NCBI GenBank assembly: GCA_018266555.1
Contig: JAFEAF010000003.1
Span: forward strand, 53,114-117,113
Length of the DNA: 64,000 nucleotides
Direction: 5' to 3'
DNA from: Bacteroidota bacterium
GTDB taxonomy: Bacteria; Bacteroidota; Bacteroidia; Chitinophagales; Chitinophagaceae
Numbering within the stretch: position 1 is the stretch's first letter; every line of letters begins with the position of its first letter. Position numbers and translations under genes: made by a program. Positions 36,753 through 45,124 of the stretch are shown here, in pieces. Below the pieces are notes generated by a model, which was not told the origin of the DNA, searched no databases, and saw nothing but the letters and a program-made list of their open reading frames with translations.

Positions 36753-37793
36753 ATGAAATTCCAGATAGGCGATAAAGTATTGTTGCTTCATTCTAATGAA
36801 GAAGGGGAGGTGGTCGATATTATTAATGACGAAATGGTGCTGGTGGATGTGGAAGGAGTCAGTTTCCCCGCTTATATTGATCAGCTTGATTTCCCCTATT
36901 ACAAACGATTTACTGAAAAAAGGCAGGCGGATGTTAGAGCCGAAAAAAAATATATTGAAGATGTAAAAAAAGAAAACCCGGAATCAGTACAAAAAAGTGA
37001 GAATGGATTATGGTTAACCTTTCTTCCCGTAATGGAAACCGATGAAGCAGGGGAAGATATTGTAAAAGAAATAAAATTACATCTGTTAAACCAAACCAAA
37101 GACACATTTTGCTTTATTTATGAACTTCATTTTTTCGGCCAACCGGATTTTGATTTAAAGAACGAACTACATCCTTTCGAAGATTTTTACCTCCATGATA
37201 TTCTTTTCGAGGCCATGAATGACAGCCCTTCTTTTGAATTCAAATTTTCTTTGAAACAACCACAAAAGGATAAAGAAGCATATTTTGAAACTTCCTTCCG
37301 GCTGAAACCTAAGCAGCTTTTTTCAAAATTAAATGACCTGAAGGAAAAGAATGCAGCATCTTTTTCATATCGCCTGTTTGAAAAATATCCTGATAAATCT
37401 TTGGATAATGAGCTGTATTTCCCTGAGATGAAAAAACAAAAATCTTATGATCTTTCGAAAGTGAAGCAACACCTGGGATCTCCCCGTTCGGTAATTGACC
37501 TGCATATTGAAAAGCTTTTAAATGATCCTAATGTCATGTTCCCTGTTCCGGCAAATCAATTTTCCAACAATTTTGAAATTCTTTCACTTCAGCTCCACAC
37601 TTTTGAAAAATATTATGACCTGGCCGTATTGCATCTGCAGCCATCACTCATTGTTATACACGGAGTTGGTAGCGGGAAATTAAGAGATGAAATTCACAAA
37701 ATTCTTAAACAGAAAAAAGATGTGAAGTCATTTTCCAACGAGTATCATCCCTTGTATGGATATGGGGCAACGGAGATCCGGTTTCAGTATTGA
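36753..37793 (+). CDS. DUF2027 / Smr domain protein
   Basis: A cytoplasmic protein of 346 residues. The N-terminus (MKFQIGDKVLLLHSNEEGEVVDIINDEMVLVDVEGVSFPAYI in sections) looks like a small KOW/Tudor-like barrel. A middle beta-rich domain of about 130 residues follows, and the C-terminal Smr domain (about 265-346) has VIDLHIEKL at its start and LIVIHGVGSGKLRDEIHKIL, carrying the conserved DLH and HGxGxGxL signatures. Smr domains are nucleases or nucleic-acid binding modules acting in mRNA rescue or recombination control. The exact role of this Bacteroidota family is unknown. Confidence 0.85.
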   Translation: MKFQIGDKVLLLHSNEEGEVVDIINDEMVLVDVEGVSFPAYIDQLDFPYYKRFTEKRQADVRAEKKYIEDVKKENPESVQKSENGLWLTFLPVMETDEAGEDIVKEIKLHLLNQTKDTFCFIYELHFFGQPDFDLKNELHPFEDFYLHDILFEAMNDSPSFEFKFSLKQPQKDKEAYFETSFRLKPKQLFSKLNDLKEKNAASFSYRLFEKYPDKSLDNELYFPEMKKQKSYDLSKVKQHLGSPRSVIDLHIEKLLNDPNVMFPVPANQFSNNFEILSLQLHTFEKYYDLAVLHLQPSLIVIHGVGSGKLRDEIHKILKQKKDVKSFSNEYHPLYGYGATEIRFQY

Positions 37794-37794
37794 A

Positions 37795-38259
37795 TTATGA
37801 TTTTGCTTCTTGCTTCTCCAGTTTTTGAAGGATCTGGAGAATTAATTCATTTTGGTTTTCTAAATGTTTTAATATCGTCTCAATTTCTGCTTCGGCCCTT
37901 TTGTTTATATTAAAATCCTGTTCCGCTCTGATTTCGGAATGTTTTGATTGAAGATTTTGGCCAACCATAATTAAAGGCATCAGGAAAATCTGAACCATGT
38001 TGGAAATAAAAAGCCATAAAACAAAAGCAGGAAACGGGTCAAAGCGGGTAGAATTTGGGGCCAGGGTATTCCATCCAAGCCAAATCACTGTCCAGAAAAA
38101 AATAAGCATAAAAAAGCCCATACTGCCTACATGTTCTGTGATCCATAAAGCTACCTTATCAAGAATCGTAAGTTTTTCCTTATGCCTCGTGTTTACATTA
38201 TAAACGGGTTTGTATTGCTTTTTAAACTCTTCAACCGATTGAATTTCCTTATGTTTCAT
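37795..38259 (-). CDS. DUF1003 membrane protein
   Basis: A 154-residue inner-membrane protein with two transmembrane helices separated by a short loop: VGSMGFFMLIFFWTVIWLGWN and PFPAFVLWLFISNMVQIFLMPLIMV. The family pattern is evident (DKVALWITEHVGSMGFF and FDPFPAFVLWL). The C-terminal tail is a charged coiled coil (about 105-154). The function of DUF1003 proteins is not established. Its stop is next to the Smr gene stop, one base apart, in a convergent arrangement. Confidence 0.85.
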   Translation of the reverse strand: MKHKEIQSVEEFKKQYKPVYNVNTRHKEKLTILDKVALWITEHVGSMGFFMLIFFWTVIWLGWNTLAPNSTRFDPFPAFVLWLFISNMVQIFLMPLIMVGQNLQSKHSEIRAEQDFNINKRAEAEIETILKHLENQNELILQILQKLEKQEAKS

Positions 38260-38397
38260 TGCAGTTTAATTTTAAGGAAAGATAGGGAGAAAAAGGAAAG
38301 TTTAAAAAATGATAAGATTTCATTATGTACTCATACATCCAGTCTCAGATTGTATCTTCTATAAATAATTTACACGCAAATACCCGTTATAAAAATT

Positions 38398-38405
38398 TAT
38401 CTTTG
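38398..38405 (+). promoter_or_regulatory. Candidate -7 element for rnpB
   Basis: TATCTTTG fits TAnnTTTG and lies about 43 bases before the P1 helix of RNase P RNA, so the primary transcript would carry a short 5' leader to be removed. Confidence 0.5.
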
Positions 38406-38446
38406 CAGTTCATTTTAGAAAATAGAATTAAATTCTTTGAAATATC

Positions 38447-38802
38447 ATGCTACAAGCCGTGCTATCGCCCTGACTCGTCGGGGAGGAAAGTCCGGACAGC
38501 ACAGAGCAATGCACTTCGTGATAAACGAAGCCCCCGGTTTGTCGGGGAGAGATAGTGCCACAGAAAATAACTGCTCCGACATGTCGGGGTAAAGGTGAAA
38601 ATGTGAGGTAAGAGCTCACAGTGAGTATGAGCAATCATACTTTCGGGTAAACCTTGCATGCTGAAATGCCACGTATAGTATCGCCTGAGAACGGCTCGTT
38701 CGAGATACAGGGTAGGCAGCTTAGATAAATGATAGCTGGTTCAACCAGGCTTAAGCTCTGGTGGATAAACAAAATCCGGCTTACAGGCTTGTAGCATTTT
38801 TT
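38447..38802 (+). ncRNA. rnpB: RNase P RNA (class A)
   Basis: Catalytic RNA of RNase P, which cuts the 5' leaders off pre-tRNAs. The ends pair perfectly over 11 bp (38448-38458 with 38786-38796, helix P1), and the RNA is followed by six T as a terminator. Conserved core elements are present in the right order: GAGGAAAGTCCGGAC, then AGTGCCACAGAAA, GGTAAACC, GATAAATGATAGCTGG and finally AATCCGGCTTACAGGC. No protein gene in this region is credible. Three stem-loops carry the same arm GTCGGGG (38477, 38541, 38583), and one contains the 12-base palindrome CCGACATGTCGG (38576-38587). Confidence 0.96.
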
Positions 38803-38874
38803 AAACTATAAAGTCTAAAATCAAACCACGGGTTAATAGACCCTGGTTCTTAAATTATAATTTTTTACTTTTTA

Positions 38875-39789
38875 CTATCCTGAAAAAATATTCCCCAAAT
38901 ATCCCCCAAGTTCCATCATCCATGCAACACCGAGATGAATAAAAAGACTTCCCCATAGTGATTGGGTTTTATATACTAAGATTCCGAGAATCATTCCGCC
39001 GAAATAGGAACCTATACATTCACCCAGGGGCTTTCCGAAATGAACAGTAGCATAAAAACAGGCCATAGGTATTATGGCATCTTTTCCAAACCATTTAACA
39101 AATGCAAGCACCAGGAATCCCCGGAAAAATAATTCAATTGTTACAAAATCAATCCCGTAAGAGAGTTCAAATAATAATTGATGCCACAGGTTAAATTTTA
39201 TTCCTTCTGAGGTACCTGATACCATTTTGAGCCTGGGATAAAGTTGCAGAAAATCATGTTGTGTGGATGCCCATACTATAAGGGGGACCATTAGAAACAA
39301 TAAAAGAAAATATGGCTTCCATTGAAATGACTTGCAGGACATTCCCCAAAATGGAGAATTTTTATACCACTTTTCCCGGATAAATAAAAGTAGGGATGCA
39401 GTAATGATCAGCAAAGCTGGCCAATATAAAACATGATTCCAGTAATTATTCCAAAAAGGATTATCTGAAACACTTAAGTTAATAATGAAAACCATTTTTA
39501 ATGAAAAGATTGACGGAGCGATAAATAGGAGAAGCAAGATTTTTTTATTATACAGAAGTTGTTTCCTTTTTAATATTAGTAAAAAGAAATAGGGCGATAA
39601 GAATGCAATAGCAGAAAGGCAGTACCTGTAAAAAAAGGAAGGATAAAAAGAATGGCCGTTTATCCAGTCATGTATTCCATAATAGTAATTCAGGAATATT
39701 AAAACTCCCGTGAAAACGGTTGTAAAAGCCCATAGGGCTTTATTGATACTCTGAAGGAAATTTTTTATATGAACCGGCCAGTCCTGCAT
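38875..39789 (-). CDS. CPBP (CAAX protease/bacteriocin-processing) family membrane protein
   Basis: A 304-residue polytopic protein with about eight hydrophobic segments. The C-terminal half has the CPBP domain: motif 1 reads IELFFRGFLV where active members have EExxxR, so the first Glu is replaced by Ile; motif 2 is FYATVHFG (FxxxH), and motif 3 has SLFIHLGVAWMMEL. CPBP proteins are intramembrane glutamic-type proteases or membrane organisers. Loss of the first Glu may mean reduced or altered activity. Single gene on the minus strand, about 70 bases past the end of rnpB in the opposite direction. Confidence 0.75.
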   Translation of the reverse strand: MQDWPVHIKNFLQSINKALWAFTTVFTGVLIFLNYYYGIHDWINGHSFYPSFFYRYCLSAIAFLSPYFFLLILKRKQLLYNKKILLLLFIAPSIFSLKMVFIINLSVSDNPFWNNYWNHVLYWPALLIITASLLLFIREKWYKNSPFWGMSCKSFQWKPYFLLLFLMVPLIVWASTQHDFLQLYPRLKMVSGTSEGIKFNLWHQLLFELSYGIDFVTIELFFRGFLVLAFVKWFGKDAIIPMACFYATVHFGKPLGECIGSYFGGMILGILVYKTQSLWGSLFIHLGVAWMMELGGYLGNIFSG

Positions 39790-39931
39790 TCGGGAGGGAA
39801 AATATAGCTATATCTTCTTATTTCCATTCTTACTTTTTTGCATTATAGAAAAGTAGATTTTACCCGATTTACTACCAATGTAGCGCTGAACTTAATATTG
39901 TTTTAGCCTGGTTAAAATCTGTGGGTGAAGA

Positions 39932-40639
39932 TTATTCTATATGGAAGCCGACAAGCGTCGAAATTTGTTGCAATTTGATTACGGAACTTCCCATGGGTGC
40001 CTTTTCCTGTGTATACCTTACAACGCCGATTCCTGGTTTAAAAAATATTTCATCTTTACGATAGGTTCTTGCATTTTTTTCAAATTGTATGCAATCGGGA
40101 AATTGCCCGGCAGGGGTATTGAACGTACTGTTTAGCTTAATTGATTTTCCTTGTGCGGCATTATCATCGAAGTGCGTAAGATAATTAGCTGCTTCGCCCT
40201 GAAACAGTGAAAGCTCTTTTCTAGCATCCCAAACCTGATCACTGGTATACATTCTTTCCTCAACACTGAAAATACTCGAATCACTGGAATATAAAATATC
40301 AGGTAATCCTACTTCCATATTTGACTGCCACCAAATCAGGCCATCCTCAATTGATAAATAGGTTTGGGTAAAGCGTAATGTGTCGTATTGTGCTTTTTGA
40401 AAAACACCATTGTTGAAAACAGAGTCGAGGTAAATCCAGTAGTTATTTTTATTCAGCGGTAACAAGCCACAATTTTTCCCGGTATAGTTCACCACTATTA
40501 ATGAATCTGAAGCATAGCTTCTTGAGCCGGGATTATCAGTTTGTAACAAACAGGCTTTCTCCGGTTGAATGAACGAATCTTTTCTGCAGGAAGTATATAA
40601 AAAGCTTCCAAATAGAAGGTATAAAATTGTTTTTTTCAA
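39932..40639 (-). CDS. Lipoprotein of unknown function
   Basis: The 235-residue product begins MKKTILYLLFGSFLYTSCRKD, a signal peptide with lipobox ending YTSC (Cys 18). The mature part has KACLLQTDN, NYWIYLDSVFNNGVFQKAQYDTLRFTQ-type strands and a C-terminal half with GQFPDCIQFEKNARTY and FKPGIGVVRY, similar to secreted beta-rich proteins in Bacteroidota with no known function. It lies between two minus-strand genes; upstream is an AT-rich spacer of 348 bases. Confidence 0.65.
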   Translation of the reverse strand: MKKTILYLLFGSFLYTSCRKDSFIQPEKACLLQTDNPGSRSYASDSLIVVNYTGKNCGLLPLNKNNYWIYLDSVFNNGVFQKAQYDTLRFTQTYLSIEDGLIWWQSNMEVGLPDILYSSDSSIFSVEERMYTSDQVWDARKELSLFQGEAANYLTHFDDNAAQGKSIKLNSTFNTPAGQFPDCIQFEKNARTYRKDEIFFKPGIGVVRYTQEKAPMGSSVIKLQQISTLVGFHIE

Positions 40640-40987
40640 GGGCGGCGATTTTGTCCTGAATGGGGCAACAAAATAAAAACTTACCGCCGAAGTTCATAAC
40701 TTTTTGAAGTAATTCTTCTAAGTAATTTCTGGCAAAAATGTGGTATTTACTATTTGATAAATTTAAATATTTGATTAACTATTTACCTGAAAATCAATAA
40801 ATAGTCTATTTTATATAAAAAACGTATTGAAGAATATTTTCAACAAGTTTAGATGCTGTCCATAGAGTTCGTCTGCTATTTTATTGGCATTTTTTCGCTC
40901 ATAACATCTTTTCCTTTTTTCGGCGAAAAGGTATGTAGTTATTTATGAGAATTGAAGCGCATGGGGTTTAAATATTTTGAATATTCC
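40640..40987. other. AT-rich intergenic region without a gene
   Basis: These 348 bases between the lipoprotein start and the end of the Crp/Fnr-type gene hold no credible ORF. The left part should contain the lipoprotein promoter. The only structure I see is CCTTTT...AAAAGG (about 40912-40932), a 6 bp hairpin past the Crp/Fnr stop; on the minus strand no T-run follows it. Confidence 0.5.
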
Positions 40988-41623
40988 TCAGAAGGAGCGG
41001 GATGAAATCTTTTTCCTGACCCTGCTTAAAGTTTCTAATGTAATACCAAGGAATGATGCAATATATTTCAACGGCACTCTGTTGGCAAGACCGCTGTGGT
41101 GTTTTAAGAAATGCCGGTACTTTTTTTCAGCATTAGTGAGCCGGGATATGAAGGCCCTGCCTTCGGCATCCTTGTAATATTTCTGCAATAATTTCCTGGT
41201 AACAATATTGAATTCAGGAAATAGAATATAAAGTTTTTCTAAATCGTTATAAGTAATAGCAAACATTTCACAAGTTTCAACAGCCTGCATATTTTCTTCA
41301 TTAGGCTCCCGGCAGTCCAGGCTTGATATAGAAGTCACCATCTCATTTTCAGCGGTGATCCATGTAGTAATATCTTTATTTCCATCTTTAATGAATCCAC
41401 GGGCAACTCCTTTTTTTATAAAATAGACATAATCGCACAGTTCACCGGCCTTCAATAACAGTTTTCCCTTTTTGAAAGAAACCGGTTGAATAATTTTTTT
41501 GAGGTGTTCTTCTGCATCTTCATGTAAAGGATGAAAATAATTCAAGATAGTAATCAATGCAGAAATATCCGTTTGATTATGGGTGTGCAATTTTAAATCA
41601 CGATTTGCAACAAAGCTATTCAT
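40988..41623 (-). CDS. Crp/Fnr family transcriptional regulator
   Basis: A 211-residue DNA-binding regulator. The N-terminal cyclic-nucleotide-binding-like barrel (about 30-140) includes FKKGKLLLKAGELCDYVYFIKKG. The C-terminal part has the HTH region RVPLKYIASFLGITLETLSRVRKKI (about 180-204), where Ser-Arg-Val-Arg is the recognition helix. The cAMP-binding Arg/Ser signature of E. coli Crp is not apparent, so the ligand is unknown. No Fe-S cysteine cluster is visible at the N-terminus. The nearest plausible target is the GH172 gene directly upstream on the same strand, but this is inference. Confidence 0.88.
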   Translation of the reverse strand: MNSFVANRDLKLHTHNQTDISALITILNYFHPLHEDAEEHLKKIIQPVSFKKGKLLLKAGELCDYVYFIKKGVARGFIKDGNKDITTWITAENEMVTSISSLDCREPNEENMQAVETCEMFAITYNDLEKLYILFPEFNIVTRKLLQKYYKDAEGRAFISRLTNAEKKYRHFLKHHSGLANRVPLKYIASFLGITLETLSRVRKKISSRSF

Positions 41624-41756
41624 TTGTTTCTATTTTCTGCTAACATAAATATAATTGAACTGTTTAATCTTTAGTTTTATCAGGTTGTTTTTTATAAAAA
41701 ATCAATAGAAATTAAAATAACATTTGAAATAGATTTATTGGATCTACATAGAAATG

Positions 41757-42920
41757 TCAATTTATTTCCAATTCATCTTTTGAAGGAAATTTTGGAAATG
41801 GATGATGCGGTTCAGATTGATACCAATAAACTACTGAACTTATATCTGATTGCTGCACCAGGTATCTTCCGCCACTTCGCCATCCCAGGTCCTGGATGGT
41901 GACTCTCAGATTTTTTTCAAAACGAATCGGGTCCATGATGTGCCAGCGGTACATACCGAAGCGTTGCATTACATTATAGTGCCCATCGCCACGAATTACC
42001 TGCGTCAGGCCGGTGTATGCTGTGGAAAATTCAGTATAGTGTGTTTCTTCATTGCCGTATGCATTTTTTGTGCGGGTATCGAAATCATAAGAACCACAGA
42101 AATAATCTTCTGTTCCCGTACCATTTATAGTTGGGTATTTGCTATCGCCATCTATATAAAATTTTATTTCTCCTTCCCCCCACCATCCATTGTTGTGCAC
42201 TCCCCATGCAAGGTAAGTTCCTATATACTGGCCTTTTCCTTCTATATTATTTACTAAAGTATCAATACCACCGGCCACAGGATTTTGTCTTTTGAATTGG
42301 GCATGAAAATATGCAGCATCTGCAGGAACTTCAGTAAGCGTATAATCAACCTGGTAAAACAGCACCATATTTTCTGTGTTAATATTTGTCATCGTTATCC
42401 GGCATCTTTTACGGAAAGGCATTACCCAATAACAATTTAATGCTGAGCCCGGATTGATAGTGACTGCCAATGAATTCAGGTGGGTATAAGTTCCCCATCC
42501 GGCACCGAAAAAATCACCAACTGGAACTTCAACAGACGGCTCTTTTTCTTCATCCCAGTAAAAGCGTAAGATAGAAAATCTCCAATTCCCGGTTGGAGTC
42601 AACCAGATATGTTGAATGGCGCCTGAGCCTGTTATATCAGCCATTATATAAGTTTCCCCGGGTTTAATTATAATGTAAGGATTCACTTTCCATCCCTGTC
42701 CGAGTTCTCTTGCATTATCTCTGGCACTTCCATTTTCCAGTGTAGCCATTCCGCCTTTCTTTGGCTCACCAGTTGGGTTTTCCGGACTGATAGATCTTGT
42801 CCTGGCATCGCTTAGCCGGAAAAGATTTCCAAGGTTCATATTAAGCCCATTGAATTTTTCAGGCTTTTGTGCAGTTGCAATAGCAGAAAAAAATAATAGT
42901 AAACAATAAACTTTTCTCAT
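41757..42920 (-). CDS. GH172 (DUF2961) glycoside hydrolase-like secreted enzyme
   Basis: A 387-residue exported protein of the DUF2961/GH172 family, whose characterised members act on alpha-fructofuranosides or alpha-arabinofuranosides. Signal peptide MRKVYCLLLFFSAIATAQ is present. Conserved blocks are visible: ENPTGEPKKGGMA, ARELGQGWKV, ADITGSGAIQHIWLTP, VPVGDFFGAGWG, YFHAQFKRQNP, WGEGEIKFYIDGD, TGTEDYFCGSYDF (with the acidic residues usually called catalytic) and RFGMYRWHIMDPI. The architecture is full length. The substrate cannot be specified here; the protein should act outside the cytoplasm. Confidence 0.92.
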   Translation of the reverse strand: MRKVYCLLLFFSAIATAQKPEKFNGLNMNLGNLFRLSDARTRSISPENPTGEPKKGGMATLENGSARDNARELGQGWKVNPYIIIKPGETYIMADITGSGAIQHIWLTPTGNWRFSILRFYWDEEKEPSVEVPVGDFFGAGWGTYTHLNSLAVTINPGSALNCYWVMPFRKRCRITMTNINTENMVLFYQVDYTLTEVPADAAYFHAQFKRQNPVAGGIDTLVNNIEGKGQYIGTYLAWGVHNNGWWGEGEIKFYIDGDSKYPTINGTGTEDYFCGSYDFDTRTKNAYGNEETHYTEFSTAYTGLTQVIRGDGHYNVMQRFGMYRWHIMDPIRFEKNLRVTIQDLGWRSGGRYLVQQSDISSVVYWYQSEPHHPFPKFPSKDELEIN

Positions 42921-43150
42921 GTCAATTGGTTTTGTATGAAAGAAAGTTATGCAAAATGTAGAAGAAGTGAATAAGTATGTCGTTGCAGGGAAAAACTAAA
43001 GCAATGGCCCAATTTGATTTTTAAGTCAGCTTTGAAGCAGGTATATTTCCAATCCTCTACACGATAAGCTAATATCAGAAGTTATTGGTGAGTATAGAAA
43101 TTAAACCTATCTTGTTCGCCAACATCGGATTTTTCCCTTAACCATAACAA

Positions 43151-43909
43151 ATGCCTTTTATTTTTTGGTTCTTTCTGGCGCACTGGTATTTTTCCCTTTT
43201 TACCCTGACCTTTCTGCAGCATCGTTATGCATCTCATGCTGTTTTTAGTATGAGTAAACCCTGGGAGCGTTTTTTTTATTTGCTTGCTTATATCGCCCAG
43301 GGGTCGGCCTATGTCAGCCCGAGAACCTTTGCTATAATGCACCGGATGCACCATGCTTATACCGATACTGAAAAAGACCCACATTCTCCCAAATATGATA
43401 AAAATGTTTTTACGCTTATGTGGAATACCCGTGCATTTTCAACTTCAATTTTTGAAGGAAAATTCATTCCGGAGGAACGGTTTTTGAAAAAACTTCCAGA
43501 TTGGGCAAGGTTAGATCGCTGGGCCCACTCCTGGATGTCACGGGTATTGTGGATGCTTATCTATATAACAATTTATATTCTTTTGGCGCCTTCTGCGTGG
43601 TGGTATTTATTAATTCCATTTCACATATTAACGGTGCCAATCCTTGCTGTGCTTATTAATTGGGTAGCTCATAAATACGGAACAGTGAATTATGAAATGA
43701 AAAACACTTCAAAAAATTTATGGCCATTTGATTTTATTATGCTGGGTGAAGCTTATCATAATAATCATCATAAATATCCGGGCTCTCCTAATATGGGAAG
43801 AAAGTGGTATGAGATTGACCCCGTTTACCCGGTAATACTATTGTTACATAAACTACGGATCATAAGGATCAACAGGCAGCATACACTTCATCATACGGAT
43901 GAATCTTGA
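43151..43909 (+). CDS. Acyl-CoA/fatty-acid desaturase
   Basis: Integral membrane di-iron desaturase introducing a double bond into acyl chains. The 252-residue protein has three histidine boxes: HRYASH (about 23-28), HRMHHAY (about 64-70) and HNNHH (about 203-207), the last within GEAYHNNHHKYPGSPNMG. Four hydrophobic helices flank these boxes. A typical cell-membrane fluidity role is inferred. The gene begins 230 bases after the divergent GH172 gene and is followed after 62 bases by prfB. Confidence 0.9.
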   Translation: MPFIFWFFLAHWYFSLFTLTFLQHRYASHAVFSMSKPWERFFYLLAYIAQGSAYVSPRTFAIMHRMHHAYTDTEKDPHSPKYDKNVFTLMWNTRAFSTSIFEGKFIPEERFLKKLPDWARLDRWAHSWMSRVLWMLIYITIYILLAPSAWWYLLIPFHILTVPILAVLINWVAHKYGTVNYEMKNTSKNLWPFDFIMLGEAYHNNHHKYPGSPNMGRKWYEIDPVYPVILLLHKLRIIRINRQHTLHHTDES

Positions 43910-43971
43910 TGTATCATTATTTTTATTACAACATCCAACCTCAGACAATTCTTTTTATCTTCGCACTCACT

Positions 43972-45064
43972 ATGACACAAGATCAAATTAAAGATTTACG
44001 GTCCCGGGCCGCAGGGATAAGGAGGTTTCTTTGACGTCGAAAACAGACGATATAAGATAGCTGAAGAAAAACAGTTGTCACTGAGCGCCGGCTTTTGGGA
44101 CGATAGTAAAAGAGCCGCAGACATTCTGAAAAACATTAAGCAAAACGAATATTGGGTAAAATTATATGAGCAGGTGGAAACTGCCGTAGAAGATTTTGCC
44201 GTGTTGTTTGATTTTTGGAAGTCAGGAGATGCCACTGAAGAAGAGACTAAAGCCGCTTTTGAAAAAGCATTGCTGATGATGGATGATGCCGAATTCAAAA
44301 GCACATTAAACCAACCGGAAGATGAATTGCCAGCTGTTTTGCAAATTAATTCCGGAGCCGGTGGAACGGAAAGCCAGGACTGGGCAGAGATGCTGGCTCG
44401 TATGTACAGGATGTATGGAGAAAAGCAGGGATGGAAAGTAACAGAACTTGATTGGCAATGGGGTGATGGTGCCGGAATAAAAACCTGCACCTTTCAATTT
44501 GATGGACCGTTTGCTTATGGGTTTTTGAAAGCAGAAAGCGGGGTACACCGCTTGGTTCGTATTTCCCCATTTGACAGTAATGCAAGAAGGCACACATCTT
44601 TTGCATCCGTGTTTGTATATCCGCTGGTAGATGACTCAATCAATATTGAAATAAAAGATGCAGATGTAAAAATGGAAACTGCCAGAAGCGGTGGCGCCGG
44701 CGGACAAAATGTAAACAAGGTAGAAACAAAAGTCATGCTCACCCATATTCCTACCGGTATTGTTGTGATGTGCCAAACGGAACGGTCGCAACTGGGCAAC
44801 CGGGAAAAAGCAATGACCATGCTCAAGAGCCGCTTGTACGAAGAAGAGCTGAGAAAGAGAAATGAACTGAAAGATGCCGTAAACAGCAAAAAGAAAAAAA
44901 TAGAATGGGGCAGCCAGATACGCAGTTATGTTTTTCATCCGTATAAAATGATCAAAGATCATCGCACCGATTTTGAAGTAGGCAATGTGCAACCGGTTAT
45001 GGACGGAGAACTCGATGGGTTTATCAAAGCGTATTTGATGCAATCAAAAGAAGTGGAAAGTTGA
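43972..45064 (+). CDS. prfB: Peptide chain release factor 2, made by programmed +1 frameshifting
   Basis: RF2 releases peptides at UGA and UAA. The gene is in two frames: ATG 43972 opens a 20-codon segment ending CTT followed by an in-frame TGA at 44032-44034; the remaining 343 residues are in the +1 frame from GAC 44033. The junction AGG AGG TTT CTT TGA C is the classic prfB recoding site, with an AGGAGG stimulatory element just upstream. The joined product is 363 residues, close to E. coli RF2 (365). RF2-specific SPF is seen in [14 protein letters not shown], and the catalytic GGQ in [11 protein letters not shown]. This is not a pseudogene. Confidence 0.95.
44020..44035 (+). promoter_or_regulatory. 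prfB +1 frameshift signal
   Basis: The AGGAGG at 44020-44025 precedes the slippery TTT CTT and the TGA stop at 44032, followed by C. In known prfB genes the anti-SD pairing, weak CTT and poor TGAC stop context promote +1 slippage when RF2 is scarce. Confidence 0.93.
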
Positions 45065-45090
45065 TGCATGAAATAAAATTTCAGCATTGC

Positions 45091-45098
45091 TAAATTTG
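45091..45098 (+). promoter_or_regulatory. Candidate -7 element for pruA
   Basis: TAAATTTG fits TAnnTTTG; it lies 27-34 bases before the pruA ATG. Confidence 0.45.
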
Positions 45099-45124
45099 TA
45101 TTTTAAATTTTTAAAAATAATCTC

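Noticed and set aside
38428..38659. Antisense open frames over the RNase P RNA gene
   Set aside because: They overlap a well-supported structured RNA and have no protein features.
44075..45064. prfB as a truncated or frameshifted pseudogene
   Set aside because: The upstream 20 codons, AGGAGG element and CTT-TGA-C site match the conserved programmed frameshift of prfB.
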